DNA of 64,000 nucleotides from Rubrobacter tropicus (GTDB taxonomy: Bacteria > Actinomycetota > Rubrobacteria > Rubrobacterales > Rubrobacteraceae): contig NZ_CP045119.1 in NCBI RefSeq assembly GCF_011492945.1, positions 3,162,001-3,226,000 on the forward strand. The letters run 5' to 3'. Below are positions 32,619 through 41,266 of the stretch, piece after piece. Both the position numbers and the translations under genes were made by a program. A model generated the notes under the pieces. It was not told the origin of the DNA. It saw only the letters and a list, made by a program, of their open reading frames with translations, and ran no database searches. Positions within the stretch are counted from its first letter, which is position 1. Each line of letters starts with the position of its first letter.

Positions 32619-33824
32619 CTAGGTTTCCGCGGGCCTGGTCCGCCCCGCGATGATCGCCAGCGCGACGGCCGCCAGGAGCATGGGCGCCACGATGGCGAAC
32701 GCGGGACCTATGCCGACCCGGTCGGCCAGCGCCCCCAGCGCGAACGGGGCGAGGAAGACCGCGCCGCCACCGCCGAGCGAGAGCCTGGCCGCGGCGGCGT
32801 CGGCGTTGCCGGGGGCCGCGGCCAGGGCCGCCGAGACCCCGAGCGGGTAGATGCTGCCGATACCGAGTCCGGTAATGAATAGTCCGGCCAGGGCGGGGGT
32901 GGTCCCCCCGGAGAGCCAGAACACGGGGAAGCCCACGAGGGCCACGCAGAGGGTCGCGACCAGGAGCGTCGTCGGGGGGACGGCGCGCGCCAGCCGGCTG
33001 CCCAGGAGGCGCCCGACGAGCATGGCGACCAAGAACAGGGTGAGGGCCGCCGCCGCCCCGGGGCGGGTGAGGCCGGCGCTGTCGTCGAGGAAGTCCGCCC
33101 CCCAGTACCCGACGCACCACTCGGAGGCCACGCCCAAAGAGACGAGGGCCCAAAAAGCCCAGTAGCGGGACGATAACGTCCGCGACCCGGCCCCCGAGGC
33201 GGCGCCCTTCTCGACGACGGTGGCGCGCTCGGGGCGTGCCCGTGACCGGGAGAAGGAGAGGGCCGCCAAGAGGATTAGCGCCACCACGGGGGCCCCTAGC
33301 GCGGCGCGCCAGCCGAGGCCCGCCGCCGCGAACGCCCCGACGAGCAGAGGGGCGGAGATGGCGCAGGCGCTGGCCGCGACGTTGGATTCGGAGAGGGCGA
33401 CCGCGGACCACTCGCCGTGCCTGTCGGAGAGCAGCGCCTCGGAAGCGACGAGCAGCAGGGCGCCGCAGAGGCCCATGACGAACGTGGCGGGGACGGTGGC
33501 CCAGGCGCCGGGGCTCAGGACGAGCAGCAGGGTGCCCAAGGCTATGCCGGCAGCCCCGCCCCAGAGCCCGGTCCACCTGCCCCAACGTTGCAGCAGCCGG
33601 TCGCCTAGGACCCCGACGAGCAAGCCGCCCAGCGCGAAGGCGCTGAAGTGCAGGCCCGCGGCGGCGTATCCCAGGTCCTGCTCCTCCCGGAGGAAGGGCA
33701 TGATCGGTCCGAGTACGGTCTCCGTGAAGGCGAAGTAGCCCACCAGCCCGTAGGTCGTCCAGGTGATCGGGTCGCGGACGAAGCCGCCCTGCATACGCTC
33801 ATTGGCCTTCGGCTCCTCGCGCAC
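32619..33824 (-). CDS. Major facilitator superfamily transporter
   Basis: 401 residues and about 12 transmembrane helices. The loop after helix 2, GVLGDRLLQRWGRWTG, fits the MFS motif GxxxDRxGRR. The second half has the equivalent MLVGRLLGSRLAR. The two six-helix bundles are separated by a charged loop around ATVVEKGAASGAG. Substrate unknown. GTG start at 33824 follows AAGGGGG. The downstream end lies next to the transposase relic. Confidence 0.88.
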   Translation of the reverse strand: MREEPKANERMQGGFVRDPITWTTYGLVGYFAFTETVLGPIMPFLREEQDLGYAAAGLHFSAFALGGLLVGVLGDRLLQRWGRWTGLWGGAAGIALGTLLLVLSPGAWATVPATFVMGLCGALLLVASEALLSDRHGEWSAVALSESNVAASACAISAPLLVGAFAAAGLGWRAALGAPVVALILLAALSFSRSRARPERATVVEKGAASGAGSRTLSSRYWAFWALVSLGVASEWCVGYWGADFLDDSAGLTRPGAAAALTLFLVAMLVGRLLGSRLARAVPPTTLLVATLCVALVGFPVFWLSGGTTPALAGLFITGLGIGSIYPLGVSAALAAAPGNADAAAARLSLGGGGAVFLAPFALGALADRVGIGPAFAIVAPMLLAAVALAIIAGRTRPAET

Positions 33825-33933
33825 TTACCCCCTTCATCGGCCGGACCGGCGCGAGCATAGCACGCACCCCGGAGGGCGTCCACGCCACTAGTTTAGCGGC
33901 ATCCCCTGAGGATCTCCGGCGGACCCAGCCGCG

Positions 33934-34041
33934 CTACTCAGCCAAGTGCGGGTAGGGGCCGGCCGAGGCCCGCGCGAAGGCCTCCTCGAACTCTCTGGCC
34001 TTGCCGGGCACGACGTCCGGCAGGGCGACTTCGAGGATCAT
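33934..34041 (-). CDS. Truncated monooxygenase-fold (ABM-type) peptide
   Basis: 35 codons reading MILEVALPDVVPGKAREFEE and ending PYPHLAE. Full-length antibiotic-biosynthesis-monooxygenase-type proteins open in the same way and run to about 95 residues, so this looks like a 3' truncated copy. Its ATG overlaps the upstream deaminase stop by four bases (ATGA), so it is probably still translated. Function unlikely to be enzymatic. Confidence 0.5.
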   Translation of the reverse strand: MILEVALPDVVPGKAREFEEAFARASAGPYPHLAE

Positions 34042-34655
34042 CGCGGGTCTTCGCGCTCGCCCTGGCGGGAGTTGTAGACCTCGCCTCCCAGTTCGGCGTA
34101 CTCTTGAAGGACCGAGACCGCTTCCCCGCGCAAGACGTCTCGCCGGACGGAGATGCCGCGGTCTTCAAGGGAGCCCGCCCACGCGGACATCTTGGCGCCC
34201 TCGTCGAAGCCGACGGCGCGGGCGTCCTCGTCGCGGGCGCCGCAGACGAGTCCCCTCACGCCCGACCAGGGGGTCGCCCCGAGGCACATCGCGCAGGGCT
34301 CGGTCGTGGCGACCAGCTCGTAGGCGGGCAGGCTCTCGGCGCCTAGATCGAAGGTTCCGACGACCTTCTGGGCGACCATGATCGCCACCATCTCCGCGTG
34401 GAAGACCGAGCATCCGGAGCCGACGACGAGGTTCACGCCCGGCGCGAGCAGCCGCCCGGTCTCCCTCTCGAAGACGGCGGCCCCGAACGGCCCCCCGGTC
34501 CCGTTGCGCACGTTCGACCGCGAGAGCTCTACCGCGAAGCGCATCCTGTCCTCGATCGACGCAAAGGTGGGGTTTGTGTCCGAGACGAGCTCATCCACCC
34601 AGCCGGGGAGACGAAGGGTTACGTCGGGAAACCTGCTGTCGCCGGTCCTCTCCAT
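34038..34655 (-). CDS. Zinc-dependent nucleoside deaminase
   Basis: 205 residues of the cytidine/guanine deaminase superfamily. Zinc site: HAE in FHAEMVAI (about residue 84) and the cysteine pair in TTEPCAMCLGATPW (about 112). Glu of HAE is the proton shuttle. The length and PFGAAVFERETGRLL resemble guanine or tRNA adenosine-like deaminases; the exact base is not clear. ATG at 34655 on the minus strand. The stop overlaps the downstream truncated ABM-type frame. Confidence 0.85.
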   Translation of the reverse strand: MERTGDSRFPDVTLRLPGWVDELVSDTNPTFASIEDRMRFAVELSRSNVRNGTGGPFGAAVFERETGRLLAPGVNLVVGSGCSVFHAEMVAIMVAQKVVGTFDLGAESLPAYELVATTEPCAMCLGATPWSGVRGLVCGARDEDARAVGFDEGAKMSAWAGSLEDRGISVRRDVLRGEAVSVLQEYAELGGEVYNSRQGEREDPR

Positions 34656-34727
34656 GAGACGCGCATGATAGCAAGCCCCCGGAGGGATGCTAGAGTGAGA
34701 GAGAACCGAGAGACGGAAGGAGCGGGT

Positions 34728-35048
34728 TTGGAGAGCAGACGGATCGTGGATCACATCTCCTTCTCGGAGGAGAAGATGCGGAAGAACGCCCTCTTCGACT
34801 CTCCCCACCTCTTCTACGACGCCTACTGCCTCCTGCCGGGCCAGGCCCAGAAGGTCCACTCCCACGACGGCTCGGACAAGGTCTACTTCGTCATGAGGGG
34901 CACGGGGCGCTTCACCGTCGGCGACGAGGAGGAAGACCTCACCGAAGGCAACGCCGTCATCGCCCGCGCCGGCACCCCCCACGGCGTCCGAAACGACTCG
35001 GAAGACCAGTTGATACTCCTCGTCACGATGGCCCCGAGGCCGACTTAG
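34728..35048 (+). CDS. Small cupin domain protein
   Basis: 106 residues. Cupin motif 1 is GQAQKVHSHDGSDKVYFVM with G(x)5HxH(x)3-4E-like spacing (His, His and Asp/Lys), and motif 2 is ARAGTPHGVRNDSE with its His. Likely a metal-binding beta barrel; substrate unknown. The TTG at 34728 is chosen because GGAAGGAGCGGGT lies directly upstream. The next gene starts two bases after its stop. Confidence 0.78.
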   Translation: MESRRIVDHISFSEEKMRKNALFDSPHLFYDAYCLLPGQAQKVHSHDGSDKVYFVMRGTGRFTVGDEEEDLTEGNAVIARAGTPHGVRNDSEDQLILLVTMAPRPT

Positions 35049-35050
35049 GG

Positions 35051-35413
35051 ATGCCTGCCAGGGAAGCACCGCAGCCGCCCTACGTGCTCCTCTTCGAGGA
35101 GGCGGCCCCCGGCCTCGAGCCACTCCTCATCTCCATAGACGACCGCCCCTCGCTGCCCCTGTTCGACTCCGCGTTAAAGGCTCAGGCCTTCCTCGACTCC
35201 ACGGACTTCGGCCCCGACTGGAGACCCGTGGAAGTCTCGGGGGCCGGCCTGCTCGTCGCGCTGGAGACCGTCAGGGACAGGGCAGCTTACGTCGCCCTGA
35301 GCCCGCCGCCCGCAGGTGTTGGCGGCATGAAGGTCGAGATGGGGCGTTTGGAAGAACTTATAGAAGCGCTCCAGACGGGCCGGGACGAGACGGATCTGTT
35401 CGGACTGAATTAG
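35051..35413 (+). CDS. Hypothetical protein, third member of the small paralogue family
   Basis: 120 residues. PPYVLLFEEAAPGLEPLL is followed by SLPLFDSALKAQAFLDSTDF, a WRPVEV strand and YVALSPPPAGVG, the same order as the proteins at 1315-1692 and 20849-21187, although identity is low. The last helix (LEELIEALQTGRDE) is acidic. Transcribed with the cupin gene. Its stop lies at the edge of a heptad-repeat element. Confidence 0.65.
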   Translation: MPAREAPQPPYVLLFEEAAPGLEPLLISIDDRPSLPLFDSALKAQAFLDSTDFGPDWRPVEVSGAGLLVALETVRDRAAYVALSPPPAGVGGMKVEMGRLEELIEALQTGRDETDLFGLN

Positions 35414-35589
35414 AGCTGTCAGCTACCGGCTATCAGCCGTCAGCTTTCGAGTCCTCCGATGGCAGACGGCGAGGTTTTTCAGGGTGGCCTCCGGGAATCT
35501 GGTGTCCCCGTAACCCGCGTCAACGAGTGTCGACACGCTCCGACTTACGTCCTCTGCCGCGCCAATCAGGCTGACAGCTGACAGCTTTA
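35413..35589. repeat. Heptad-repeat element with inverted arms
   Basis: Left arm 35413-35449 contains AGCTGTCAGC, TATCAGCC and GTCAGCTTTC units; right arm about 35566-35588 reads CAGGCTGACAGCTGACAGC. The centre (about 115 bases) is unique. Both flanking genes end inside or next to the arms; the gamma-glutamyltransferase stop lies in the right arm. Confidence 0.75.
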
Positions 35590-37491
35590 CAACCCGGTCG
35601 CGGCCCCTTCGCCGCGCGGGTCAGCGCCGCCCGTGAACCTTTCGGGCTTGCCTTGTGCATCGTACTCGATGGTGAGGCCGTGGGCGTTGCCGAAGCCGAG
35701 TTCGTCCACGTAGACGTCGTGGCCGAGGGCTTCCAGATCGCCCTGGACGGCGGCCGGTATCCCCGGCTCGACGCCGAGCAGGTCGGGGATGACGAAGCTG
35801 AAACGGGGGGCCGAGATGGCCTCCTGGACGTCCATGTCGAAGGCTTCCATGTTCGTGATCATCTGCGTCGTGGTCTGCGGGATGGTGCGCCCGCCCGGCG
35901 TGCCGAGGGCGATGACGGGCCTGCCGTCGCGCAGGACTATCGTCGGGCAGAGGGCGTAGAGGGTCTGGCGGCCGGGATAGACGTCGAAGACGTTGCCCTG
36001 GGGCTCGAAGCGGCTCCAGGCGAGCTGGTCGTTGAGCCACAGCCCCGTTCCTTCGGGCATGAGCTTGCTCCCGAAGACGTTGCCTAAAGTCTGGGTCGAG
36101 GAGACCACGTTGCCCTCCCCGTCGGCGACGACGAAGTGGGTCGTGTGCCCGACGCTCGCCTGGGCGCTGGCCGAGGCCGAAGAGCCGTCGGCCGTCGGGA
36201 CGTAGCCGGTCGGGGAGCAGCTCGTGGCCGAGTCGAAGGTCACGGGCGGCTCGTAGGGGGCGACGCCGGAGAAGTCCACGGTGGCGGCCTGCCGGGCGAG
36301 GTAGCCCTCCGACAGTAACCTGTCGAGCGGCGGGTCGTCGGCGTAGCGGCTGGTCTGGGAGAAGGCGCCCTTGGAGATCTCGGTGAGCGCGTGGACGTAG
36401 GGGGAAGTGTTCTGGCCGAGGGAGACGGGGTCGAGCTCTTCCATCGTCCCGAGACGGACGAGGGAGCCCCACGCGGTCGCCGGCGGGCCGGCCGTGACCA
36501 CCCTGTCGCCCCGGTAGTCCGCGCCTATGGTCTCCCGCCACCGGGCCCTGTTCTCCCTCAAATCTTCTTGGGTCAGAGAGCTGCCGTTCTCCCGCGCTTC
36601 GGCGACCATCGCGCGTCCCAACTCGCCGCCGTAGACGGCGCCGGCGCCGTTCTTTGCTATGGTCCTCATGGAGCCTGCCAGGTCGTCCTGGACCAGGCGG
36701 TCGCCGGTCTGCAAGGGGGCGCCGTCTCTGCCGTAGATCTCCTGCGCGTACGCGGGGAAAGCGGGGTACTCCGAGCCGATCCAACCCGCCGTCTCCCCCC
36801 CGATGACGAACCCGTCCTCGGCGTAGCCGATGGCAGGCTCGAAGAGCCTGGACCACTCCTCCTCCCCGTACTCCTCCCACATCAGCTCCCACGCGTTGAG
36901 GTTGCCCGGCGTGGAGACGACCGGCCCGCCGCAGCGGTTCTCCTGGTAACCCGGCGCCGGCGGTCGGAACATGGAGGGGTCCAGAGACTCGGGCGTCCTG
37001 CTTCCCGTCTCCAGGAAGCGGGTCTCCCCCTTCTCGGCATCGTAGACGACCGTGGCGCCGTACCCGCCGACGCCGCTCATCATCGGCTCGACGACGTTGA
37101 GGGCGGCGCCGACGGCGACGGCCGCGTCGAAGGCGTTGCCGCCGCCTTCCAGGACCTCGACGCCAGCCCGCGCGGCCAGCGGGTGCGCCGCGCTCACCAT
37201 CCCGTTCGTCCCGACTGCGGCCCGCGTCGCCGTGCTCGTCGTCGCCGGCCCATCCCGCAACTCCGGCCCCGGAGGCCGCTTCCTGGCCTCATCCTCCTTC
37301 GCGGCGTCGCTACCGCCCGCGGCCGTAGTCTCGCCGGCGCTTTCTTCGACCGTGGACTCCTCCGTGACCGTCCCACCGGCGGTCGCCGGCCCTCGGCCCG
37401 CTTCCTCGCCGGAACGGTCTTGCTCCGGCGAGGGTTGGGTCCCACAGGAACAGAGAACGAAAACGAACAGCGCGAAGAGGAGCCTCTTCAC
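35587..37491 (-). CDS. ggt: Gamma-glutamyltransferase, secreted lipoprotein
   Basis: 634 residues. Gamma-glutamyltransferases cleave glutathione and related gamma-glutamyl peptides and are made as a proenzyme that cuts itself before a Thr. The autocatalytic site is GHTTHFVVADGEGNVVSSTQ (about residue 450). The N-terminus MKRLLFALFVFVLCSC is a lipoprotein signal with the Cys at about 16, so the protein should be anchored outside the membrane. A Glu/Ala/Gly-rich spacer (about 20-85) follows. GxPGG and the substrate Arg region are in the C-terminal half. Located next to msrA, consistent with thiol or redox stress, but that link is inferred. Confidence 0.9.
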   Translation of the reverse strand: MKRLLFALFVFVLCSCGTQPSPEQDRSGEEAGRGPATAGGTVTEESTVEESAGETTAAGGSDAAKEDEARKRPPGPELRDGPATTSTATRAAVGTNGMVSAAHPLAARAGVEVLEGGGNAFDAAVAVGAALNVVEPMMSGVGGYGATVVYDAEKGETRFLETGSRTPESLDPSMFRPPAPGYQENRCGGPVVSTPGNLNAWELMWEEYGEEEWSRLFEPAIGYAEDGFVIGGETAGWIGSEYPAFPAYAQEIYGRDGAPLQTGDRLVQDDLAGSMRTIAKNGAGAVYGGELGRAMVAEARENGSSLTQEDLRENRARWRETIGADYRGDRVVTAGPPATAWGSLVRLGTMEELDPVSLGQNTSPYVHALTEISKGAFSQTSRYADDPPLDRLLSEGYLARQAATVDFSGVAPYEPPVTFDSATSCSPTGYVPTADGSSASASAQASVGHTTHFVVADGEGNVVSSTQTLGNVFGSKLMPEGTGLWLNDQLAWSRFEPQGNVFDVYPGRQTLYALCPTIVLRDGRPVIALGTPGGRTIPQTTTQMITNMEAFDMDVQEAISAPRFSFVIPDLLGVEPGIPAAVQGDLEALGHDVYVDELGFGNAHGLTIEYDAQGKPERFTGGADPRGEGAATGL

Positions 37492-37548
37492 CCCCGCCGC
37501 GCCCTGCTCAACTATCCCCTGAAACCGGATACCTGAAGCCTGAAACCT

Positions 37549-38112
37549 CTAGGCCTTCAGCCTTTCGAGGTGCTCCCGGCGGAACTTCGCGACCTTCGGG
37601 GCGATGATGACCTGGCAGTAGGGCTGGTAGCCGTTGCTGGCGAAATAGTTCTGGTGGTAGTCCTCGGCCACGTAGAACTCCTCGAACGGCACGACCTCGG
37701 TCACGATGGGATCTTCCCAGATCCCCTGCGCCCCGAGTTCGGAGATGACGGCCTCGGCGGCCTCCCGCTGCTCCTCGTCGTGGTAGAAGACCGCGGAACG
37801 GTACTGCGTCCCGACGTCGGCGCCCTGACGGTTCAGCGTCGTCGGGTCGTGGGTGGCGAAGAAGACCTCCAGGATCTCCCGGTAGGAGATCACCTCCGGG
37901 TCGAACGTGACCTGCACGACCTCGGCGTGCCCCGTCGTCTCGCTGCACACCTGCCGGTAAGTCGGGTTCGGGACGTGCCCGCCCGAATACCCGGACTCGA
38001 CCTTCTCGACGCCCCGCACCTCGAGGTACACGGCCTCCGTACACCAGAAGCACCCGCCCCCGAGCGTCGCAATCTCCGTGCGCCCCGCGCCACCGTTGGA
38101 TTCCGCCATCAT
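37549..38112 (-). CDS. msrA: Peptide methionine sulfoxide reductase A
   Basis: 187 residues. Reduces methionine-S-sulfoxide in proteins using thioredoxin. Catalytic Cys in [16 protein letters not shown] (about residue 21) with the conserved GCFW and the GYSGG turn; further conserved EVVQVTFDP and AEDYHQNYF. The second Cys (QPYCQV) near the end may resolve the disulfide. ATG at 38112 overlaps a second ATG at 38109. Downstream is the gamma-glutamyltransferase on the same strand. Confidence 0.94.
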   Translation of the reverse strand: MMAESNGGAGRTEIATLGGGCFWCTEAVYLEVRGVEKVESGYSGGHVPNPTYRQVCSETTGHAEVVQVTFDPEVISYREILEVFFATHDPTTLNRQGADVGTQYRSAVFYHDEEQREAAEAVISELGAQGIWEDPIVTEVVPFEEFYVAEDYHQNYFASNGYQPYCQVIIAPKVAKFRREHLERLKA

Positions 38113-38197
38113 TCCTCTTTCCGTATACTTCCTGCGATTCCGGTATACCGCATCCGGGGCCAGGGTGCAGAGGAAGCCTCCACAACCCGACCCAACC

Positions 38198-38253
38198 GCA
38201 CGCCAAAAGCCGAAAGCTGAAGGCTTATAGCTGAAAGCGCGGCTCGCGAACCG
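38198..38253. repeat. Short heptad-repeat copy
   Basis: AAAAGCCGAAAGCTGAAGGC, then TTATAGCTGAAAGCGCGG and the tail GCGAACCGCTAA. A partial member of the AGCTGA family with the AACCGCT end. The surrounding gap 38113-38372 shows no other recognisable feature. Confidence 0.5.
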
Positions 38254-38372
38254 CTAATCGTCCGTTTCGCCCTCGAAGACGCAGAATGCGACGCCGAGGG
38301 AGTCGTGGGCGGCCGCGATAGCCCAAACCGTTCGATAAAGCCGCGAGGTCCGGAGCGGAGTCTAGCTTCGAG

Positions 38373-38918
38373 TTAGTGCCCGGCGTCTCGCGGGGAGTTG
38401 GAAGGGCGGGTCGTTTCGGGGGACGGGAGGCCGCGTGGTTTGGCCGGCCCATCCTCGGCGTTCGCGAGGTCCTTCGGCCCGACCTCGCGCCGGTCGGCGA
38501 AGCGCAGGGCGTAGGTAAGGTGCCCCTCCCTGGCGCGGACTTCGACGTGGCCGCCGGCGGCCAGCTTCGTCAGCATCTTCTCCGCCTCCGCGACGCTCAA
38601 GGTCGTCTCCAAAGCGGCGCGGGCGGCGGTGATCTCCTCGTTGCGCTCCAGCGCGCGGAGCAGCTCTTTCTCCCCGCCATCCCGGGCCGGGCGTACCTCC
38701 GGCGCGCCTTGCGGCCTCCCGCCGCGCGGCGTGAGGAAGAACAGCACGAAAAACAGCGGGATCAGAGGGACGAACGGGAAATACGGGCCGGCCGACGCAA
38801 GCGCCAGGAATCCCGCAAGGATCAGGACCGGCGCGAACCCCAGCGGGAACCTCCCAGGCGGACGCCGGAAATGGACAGCCCTACGCCCCACCGGTTTCAT
38901 ACCATACATTCCGTACAC
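38373..38918 (-). CDS. Membrane protein with winged-helix-like C-terminus
   Basis: 181 residues. Two hydrophobic helices (about 28-45 and 48-65, PVLILAGFLALASAGPYFPF and FVPLIPLFFVLFFL) are followed by a soluble domain with EITAARAALETTLSVAEAEK and VEVRAREGHLTYAL, which has a helix-helix-wing pattern. GTG start follows GGAGG by seven bases. It follows another small membrane gene by 33 bases, and the pair is downstream of the 36-bp operator at 39302-39337, so it is a probable target of the adjacent two-component system. Confidence 0.62.
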   Translation of the reverse strand: MYGMYGMKPVGRRAVHFRRPPGRFPLGFAPVLILAGFLALASAGPYFPFVPLIPLFFVLFFLTPRGGRPQGAPEVRPARDGGEKELLRALERNEEITAARAALETTLSVAEAEKMLTKLAAGGHVEVRAREGHLTYALRFADRREVGPKDLANAEDGPAKPRGLPSPETTRPSNSPRDAGH

Positions 38919-38951
38919 TCTAACGCCTCCGTCCCGCTCTACTGGCCCCTC

Positions 38952-39215
38952 CTAGAGAAGAACGGGCGGCTCTTCCCCGCGGCGGGGGGCGTGGCCCATG
39001 GCTCCCCGGGGCGGCCCGGCGCATCCTCGCGCCGACGGGCCCCAGGCACCCTCGAACCGGCGCTTCATTCCCGACATCCTGCCGAGGGCGAACGCCGCCA
39101 GCAACGCGAGCGCGAGGAAAGGCGGCGGAACGGGCGAATTGTAGAGTCGCCCGTGCATCCGGGGTCCGCCTCGACCGTACCCTGCGTGCCGGTGGCCCAT
39201 CGTTCCCTTCCTCAC
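38952..39215 (-). CDS. Small Gly/His/Arg-rich membrane protein
   Basis: 87 residues. A His/Gly/Arg-rich head (MGHRHAGYGRGGP) precedes one transmembrane helix (PPPFLALALLAAFALGRM, about 32-49) and a basic tail. GTG start at 39215 follows GGAGAGGAG; an internal ATG at 39200 is possible. Divergent from the response regulator at 39385, and first gene downstream of the operator 39302-39337. Metal binding by the His-rich head is conceivable but unproved. Confidence 0.5.
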   Translation of the reverse strand: MRKGTMGHRHAGYGRGGPRMHGRLYNSPVPPPFLALALLAAFALGRMSGMKRRFEGAWGPSARGCAGPPRGAMGHAPRRGEEPPVLL

Positions 39216-39301
39216 GGCTGGCTCCTCTCCGTTCCGTGGACGTTGTTTGATCCAACAAACTCACCCTAAGAGGCTTCGGTTCGAGCCGTCTCAAGCCGGG
39301 C

Positions 39302-39337
39302 TCAAGGTTCCGTCATGGGCGTCAAGATAGGGTCAAG
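39302..39337 (-). promoter_or_regulatory. 36-bp operator, copy A (three CTTGA half-sites)
   Basis: Read on the minus strand it starts CTTGACCCTATCTTGACG and contains CTTGA at offsets 1, 12 and 32. It matches copy B (41156-41191) at 30 of 36 positions. In both copies a TAnnnT hexamer lies exactly 34 bases past the operator end (TAGGGT at 39268-39263 here). It precedes the minus-strand membrane genes and lies 48 bases before the divergent response regulator. Confidence 0.6.
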
Positions 39338-39384
39338 CGGGGCGATGCGGGGTCGGGGAGCGGTTAGACTTGTCCTGGAGAACC

Positions 39385-40074
39385 ATGACGATCCGGGCGC
39401 TCATAGTCGAGGACGAGCAGAACCTTGTGGGGCTCTTGCGCCTGCACCTCGAGAGGGAGGGCTTCGAGGTGCACGAGGCCCTCGACGGCCGGGCGGCGCT
39501 CGAGGTCGCCCGCCGGGTGGCCCCCGACGTGGTAGTCCTCGACTGGATGCTCCCCGGCCTCGGCGGCATGGAGGTGCTGCGGGAGCTCAGGGGCTCCTCA
39601 GACGCCTACGTCATAATGCTCACCGCGCGGAGCGACGAGGTGGACAGGGTGGTGGGCCTCTCTACCGGCGCCGACGATTACCTTACAAAGCCCTTCTCCC
39701 CGGCGGAGCTCGTCGCCCGCATCCGGGCGATGCTCCGCAGGCCGCGCGGCGGCGCGACCGGGCAACAGGACGCCCCTTTGGGGTTCGGCGCGCTGACGGT
39801 GGACACGGCGCGGCGCGAAGCGAGGCTCGACGGCGAAGCGGTGGCCCTCACGGCGATGGAGTTCGACCTGCTCGCGACGCTGGCCTCGGAGCCCGGAATC
39901 GTGTTCGGCCGGGACCGGCTCCTGGAGAAACTCTGGGGCGGGAGCTACTTCGGCAGCGACCACGTCATCGACGTCCACGTAGCCAACGTGCGCAAAAAGC
40001 TCGGGGACGACCCGCAAGACCCCCGCTACGTCCAGACCGTGCGCGGCGTCGGCTACAGGTTCCGTGCCCCGTGA
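39385..40074 (+). CDS. OmpR/PhoB-family response regulator
   Basis: 229 residues. Receiver: acidic pair LIVEDEQNLV, phospho-Asp near residue 53 in VVVLDWMLPGLGG, switch Lys in YLTKPFSPAE. C-terminal winged helix: LTAMEFDLLATLASEPGIVF, IDVHVANVRKKLGDD and VRGVGYRF. ATG at 39385 is preferred over an upstream Met because CTGGAG lies just before. The stop overlaps the kinase start by four bases. Direct-repeat operators around the operon (39302-39337 and 41156-41191) are probable binding sites. Confidence 0.94.
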   Translation: MTIRALIVEDEQNLVGLLRLHLEREGFEVHEALDGRAALEVARRVAPDVVVLDWMLPGLGGMEVLRELRGSSDAYVIMLTARSDEVDRVVGLSTGADDYLTKPFSPAELVARIRAMLRRPRGGATGQQDAPLGFGALTVDTARREARLDGEAVALTAMEFDLLATLASEPGIVFGRDRLLEKLWGGSYFGSDHVIDVHVANVRKKLGDDPQDPRYVQTVRGVGYRFRAP

Positions 40075-41171
40075 GACGGTCCAGGCGGGGCGGGGGCCTC
40101 GGCGCGAGGCTCTTCGTCTCGCACTTCCTGGTCGCCGCGGTGGTGGCGCTGACGGTGCTCACGGCCGTCCTGCTGGTGGCGCCGCTCTTCCTCGGAGACG
40201 TGACGGGCGGGGCGGGCAGGAGCCCGGGCCAGGCGCTCCTGCTCTCCCTGCTCGTTGCCGGCCTCGCCGCCGGTGCGACGGCCGCGGCGGCGAGCCTGCT
40301 CGTCTCGCGCAGGATCGTGGACTCCTTGCGCTACGTGCTCGACGCCACCCGCCGCGTTGCGGCCGGTAGCTACGGGGAGCGCGTGCCGGCCGGGGACGCG
40401 GACGACGAGATCTCCGAGCTCTCAGAAGGCTTCAACGCCATGGCGCGGGCGCTCGAAGAGGCCGAGAGGCGGCGGGTCGAGGTGATCTCCGACGTCTCCC
40501 ACGAGCTCCGCACCCCCCTCTCCACCCTCCGGGGCTACCTAGAAAGCCTCATGGGCGGGACCGTCGAGCCATCGGAGAAGACCTTCTCCCTGCTGTACGC
40601 GGAGACCATGCGCATGGAGCGCCTCGTCAGGGACCTCCGCCAGCTCTCCCGCGCGGAGGCGGGCCAGCTCGCCCTGGACATAGCCCCCGTCTCCCCGGGG
40701 GAGGTGGCGGATCGGGCGTCGGGGAGGATGCGCCCGCTGTTCGACGAGAAGGGCGTCGAGTTGGGCACCAGGAAAATCGGGGAGCCCCCGCCCGTCCTGG
40801 CCGACGCCGACAGGGTGATACAGGTTCTGACGAACCTTCTGGACAACGCCCTGAGGCACACGCCTCCGGGGGGACGGGTCACGGTCGAGGTCGGGACCGG
40901 GGCAGGCGTAATCGAGTTCGGGGTGGCGGATACCGGAGAGGGCATACCGGCCGAGCACCTGCCCCGCGTCTTCGAGCGGTTCTACCGGGCAGACAGGTCG
41001 CGCTCGCGGGAGGGCGGCGGCTCCGGTGTGGGCCTGTCCATCTCGAGGGCGCTGGTCGGCGCGATGGGTGGTGAGATCCGGGCCGAGAGCCCCGGAGCCG
41101 GGCGCGGGGCGACCTTCCGCTTCACGCTGCCCGCGGCGGGCCGGGGTCGGGGGAGCTTGACCGGATCTTGA
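40071..41171 (+). CDS. Membrane sensor histidine kinase (HAMP type)
   Basis: 366 residues. Two transmembrane helices (about 15-38 and 55-80) bound a very short extracytoplasmic segment, then HAMP (DATRRVAAGSYGERVP region), a HisKA domain with the phospho-His near residue 143 in VISDVSHELRTPLSTLRGYL, and an ATPase domain with LTNLLDNALRHTPPGG, VADTGEGIP and GSGVGLSISRALV. The tiny sensory loop suggests membrane or envelope stress sensing. GTG start overlaps the regulator stop. The operator copy B lies across its stop codon. Confidence 0.93.
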   Translation: MRRSRRGGGLGARLFVSHFLVAAVVALTVLTAVLLVAPLFLGDVTGGAGRSPGQALLLSLLVAGLAAGATAAAASLLVSRRIVDSLRYVLDATRRVAAGSYGERVPAGDADDEISELSEGFNAMARALEEAERRRVEVISDVSHELRTPLSTLRGYLESLMGGTVEPSEKTFSLLYAETMRMERLVRDLRQLSRAEAGQLALDIAPVSPGEVADRASGRMRPLFDEKGVELGTRKIGEPPPVLADADRVIQVLTNLLDNALRHTPPGGRVTVEVGTGAGVIEFGVADTGEGIPAEHLPRVFERFYRADRSRSREGGGSGVGLSISRALVGAMGGEIRAESPGAGRGATFRFTLPAAGRGRGSLTGS

Positions 41172-41191
41172 CGCCCGTTACGGGATCTTGA
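41156..41191 (+). promoter_or_regulatory. 36-bp operator, copy B (three CTTGA half-sites)
   Basis: Starts CTTGACCGGATCTTGACG with CTTGA at offsets 1, 12 and 32, matching copy A in 30 of 36 positions. It overlaps the histidine kinase stop and precedes the small membrane gene at 41267. A TAAGCT hexamer at 41225-41230 lies at the same 34-base spacing as the hexamer of copy A. Confidence 0.6.
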
Positions 41192-41266
41192 CCCGGCCAA
41201 GAGAACGGGGCCGGGGGCCCGCCGTAAGCTGAAGCCACCGAACCCGAAAAGGAGGCGACGAGAGAG

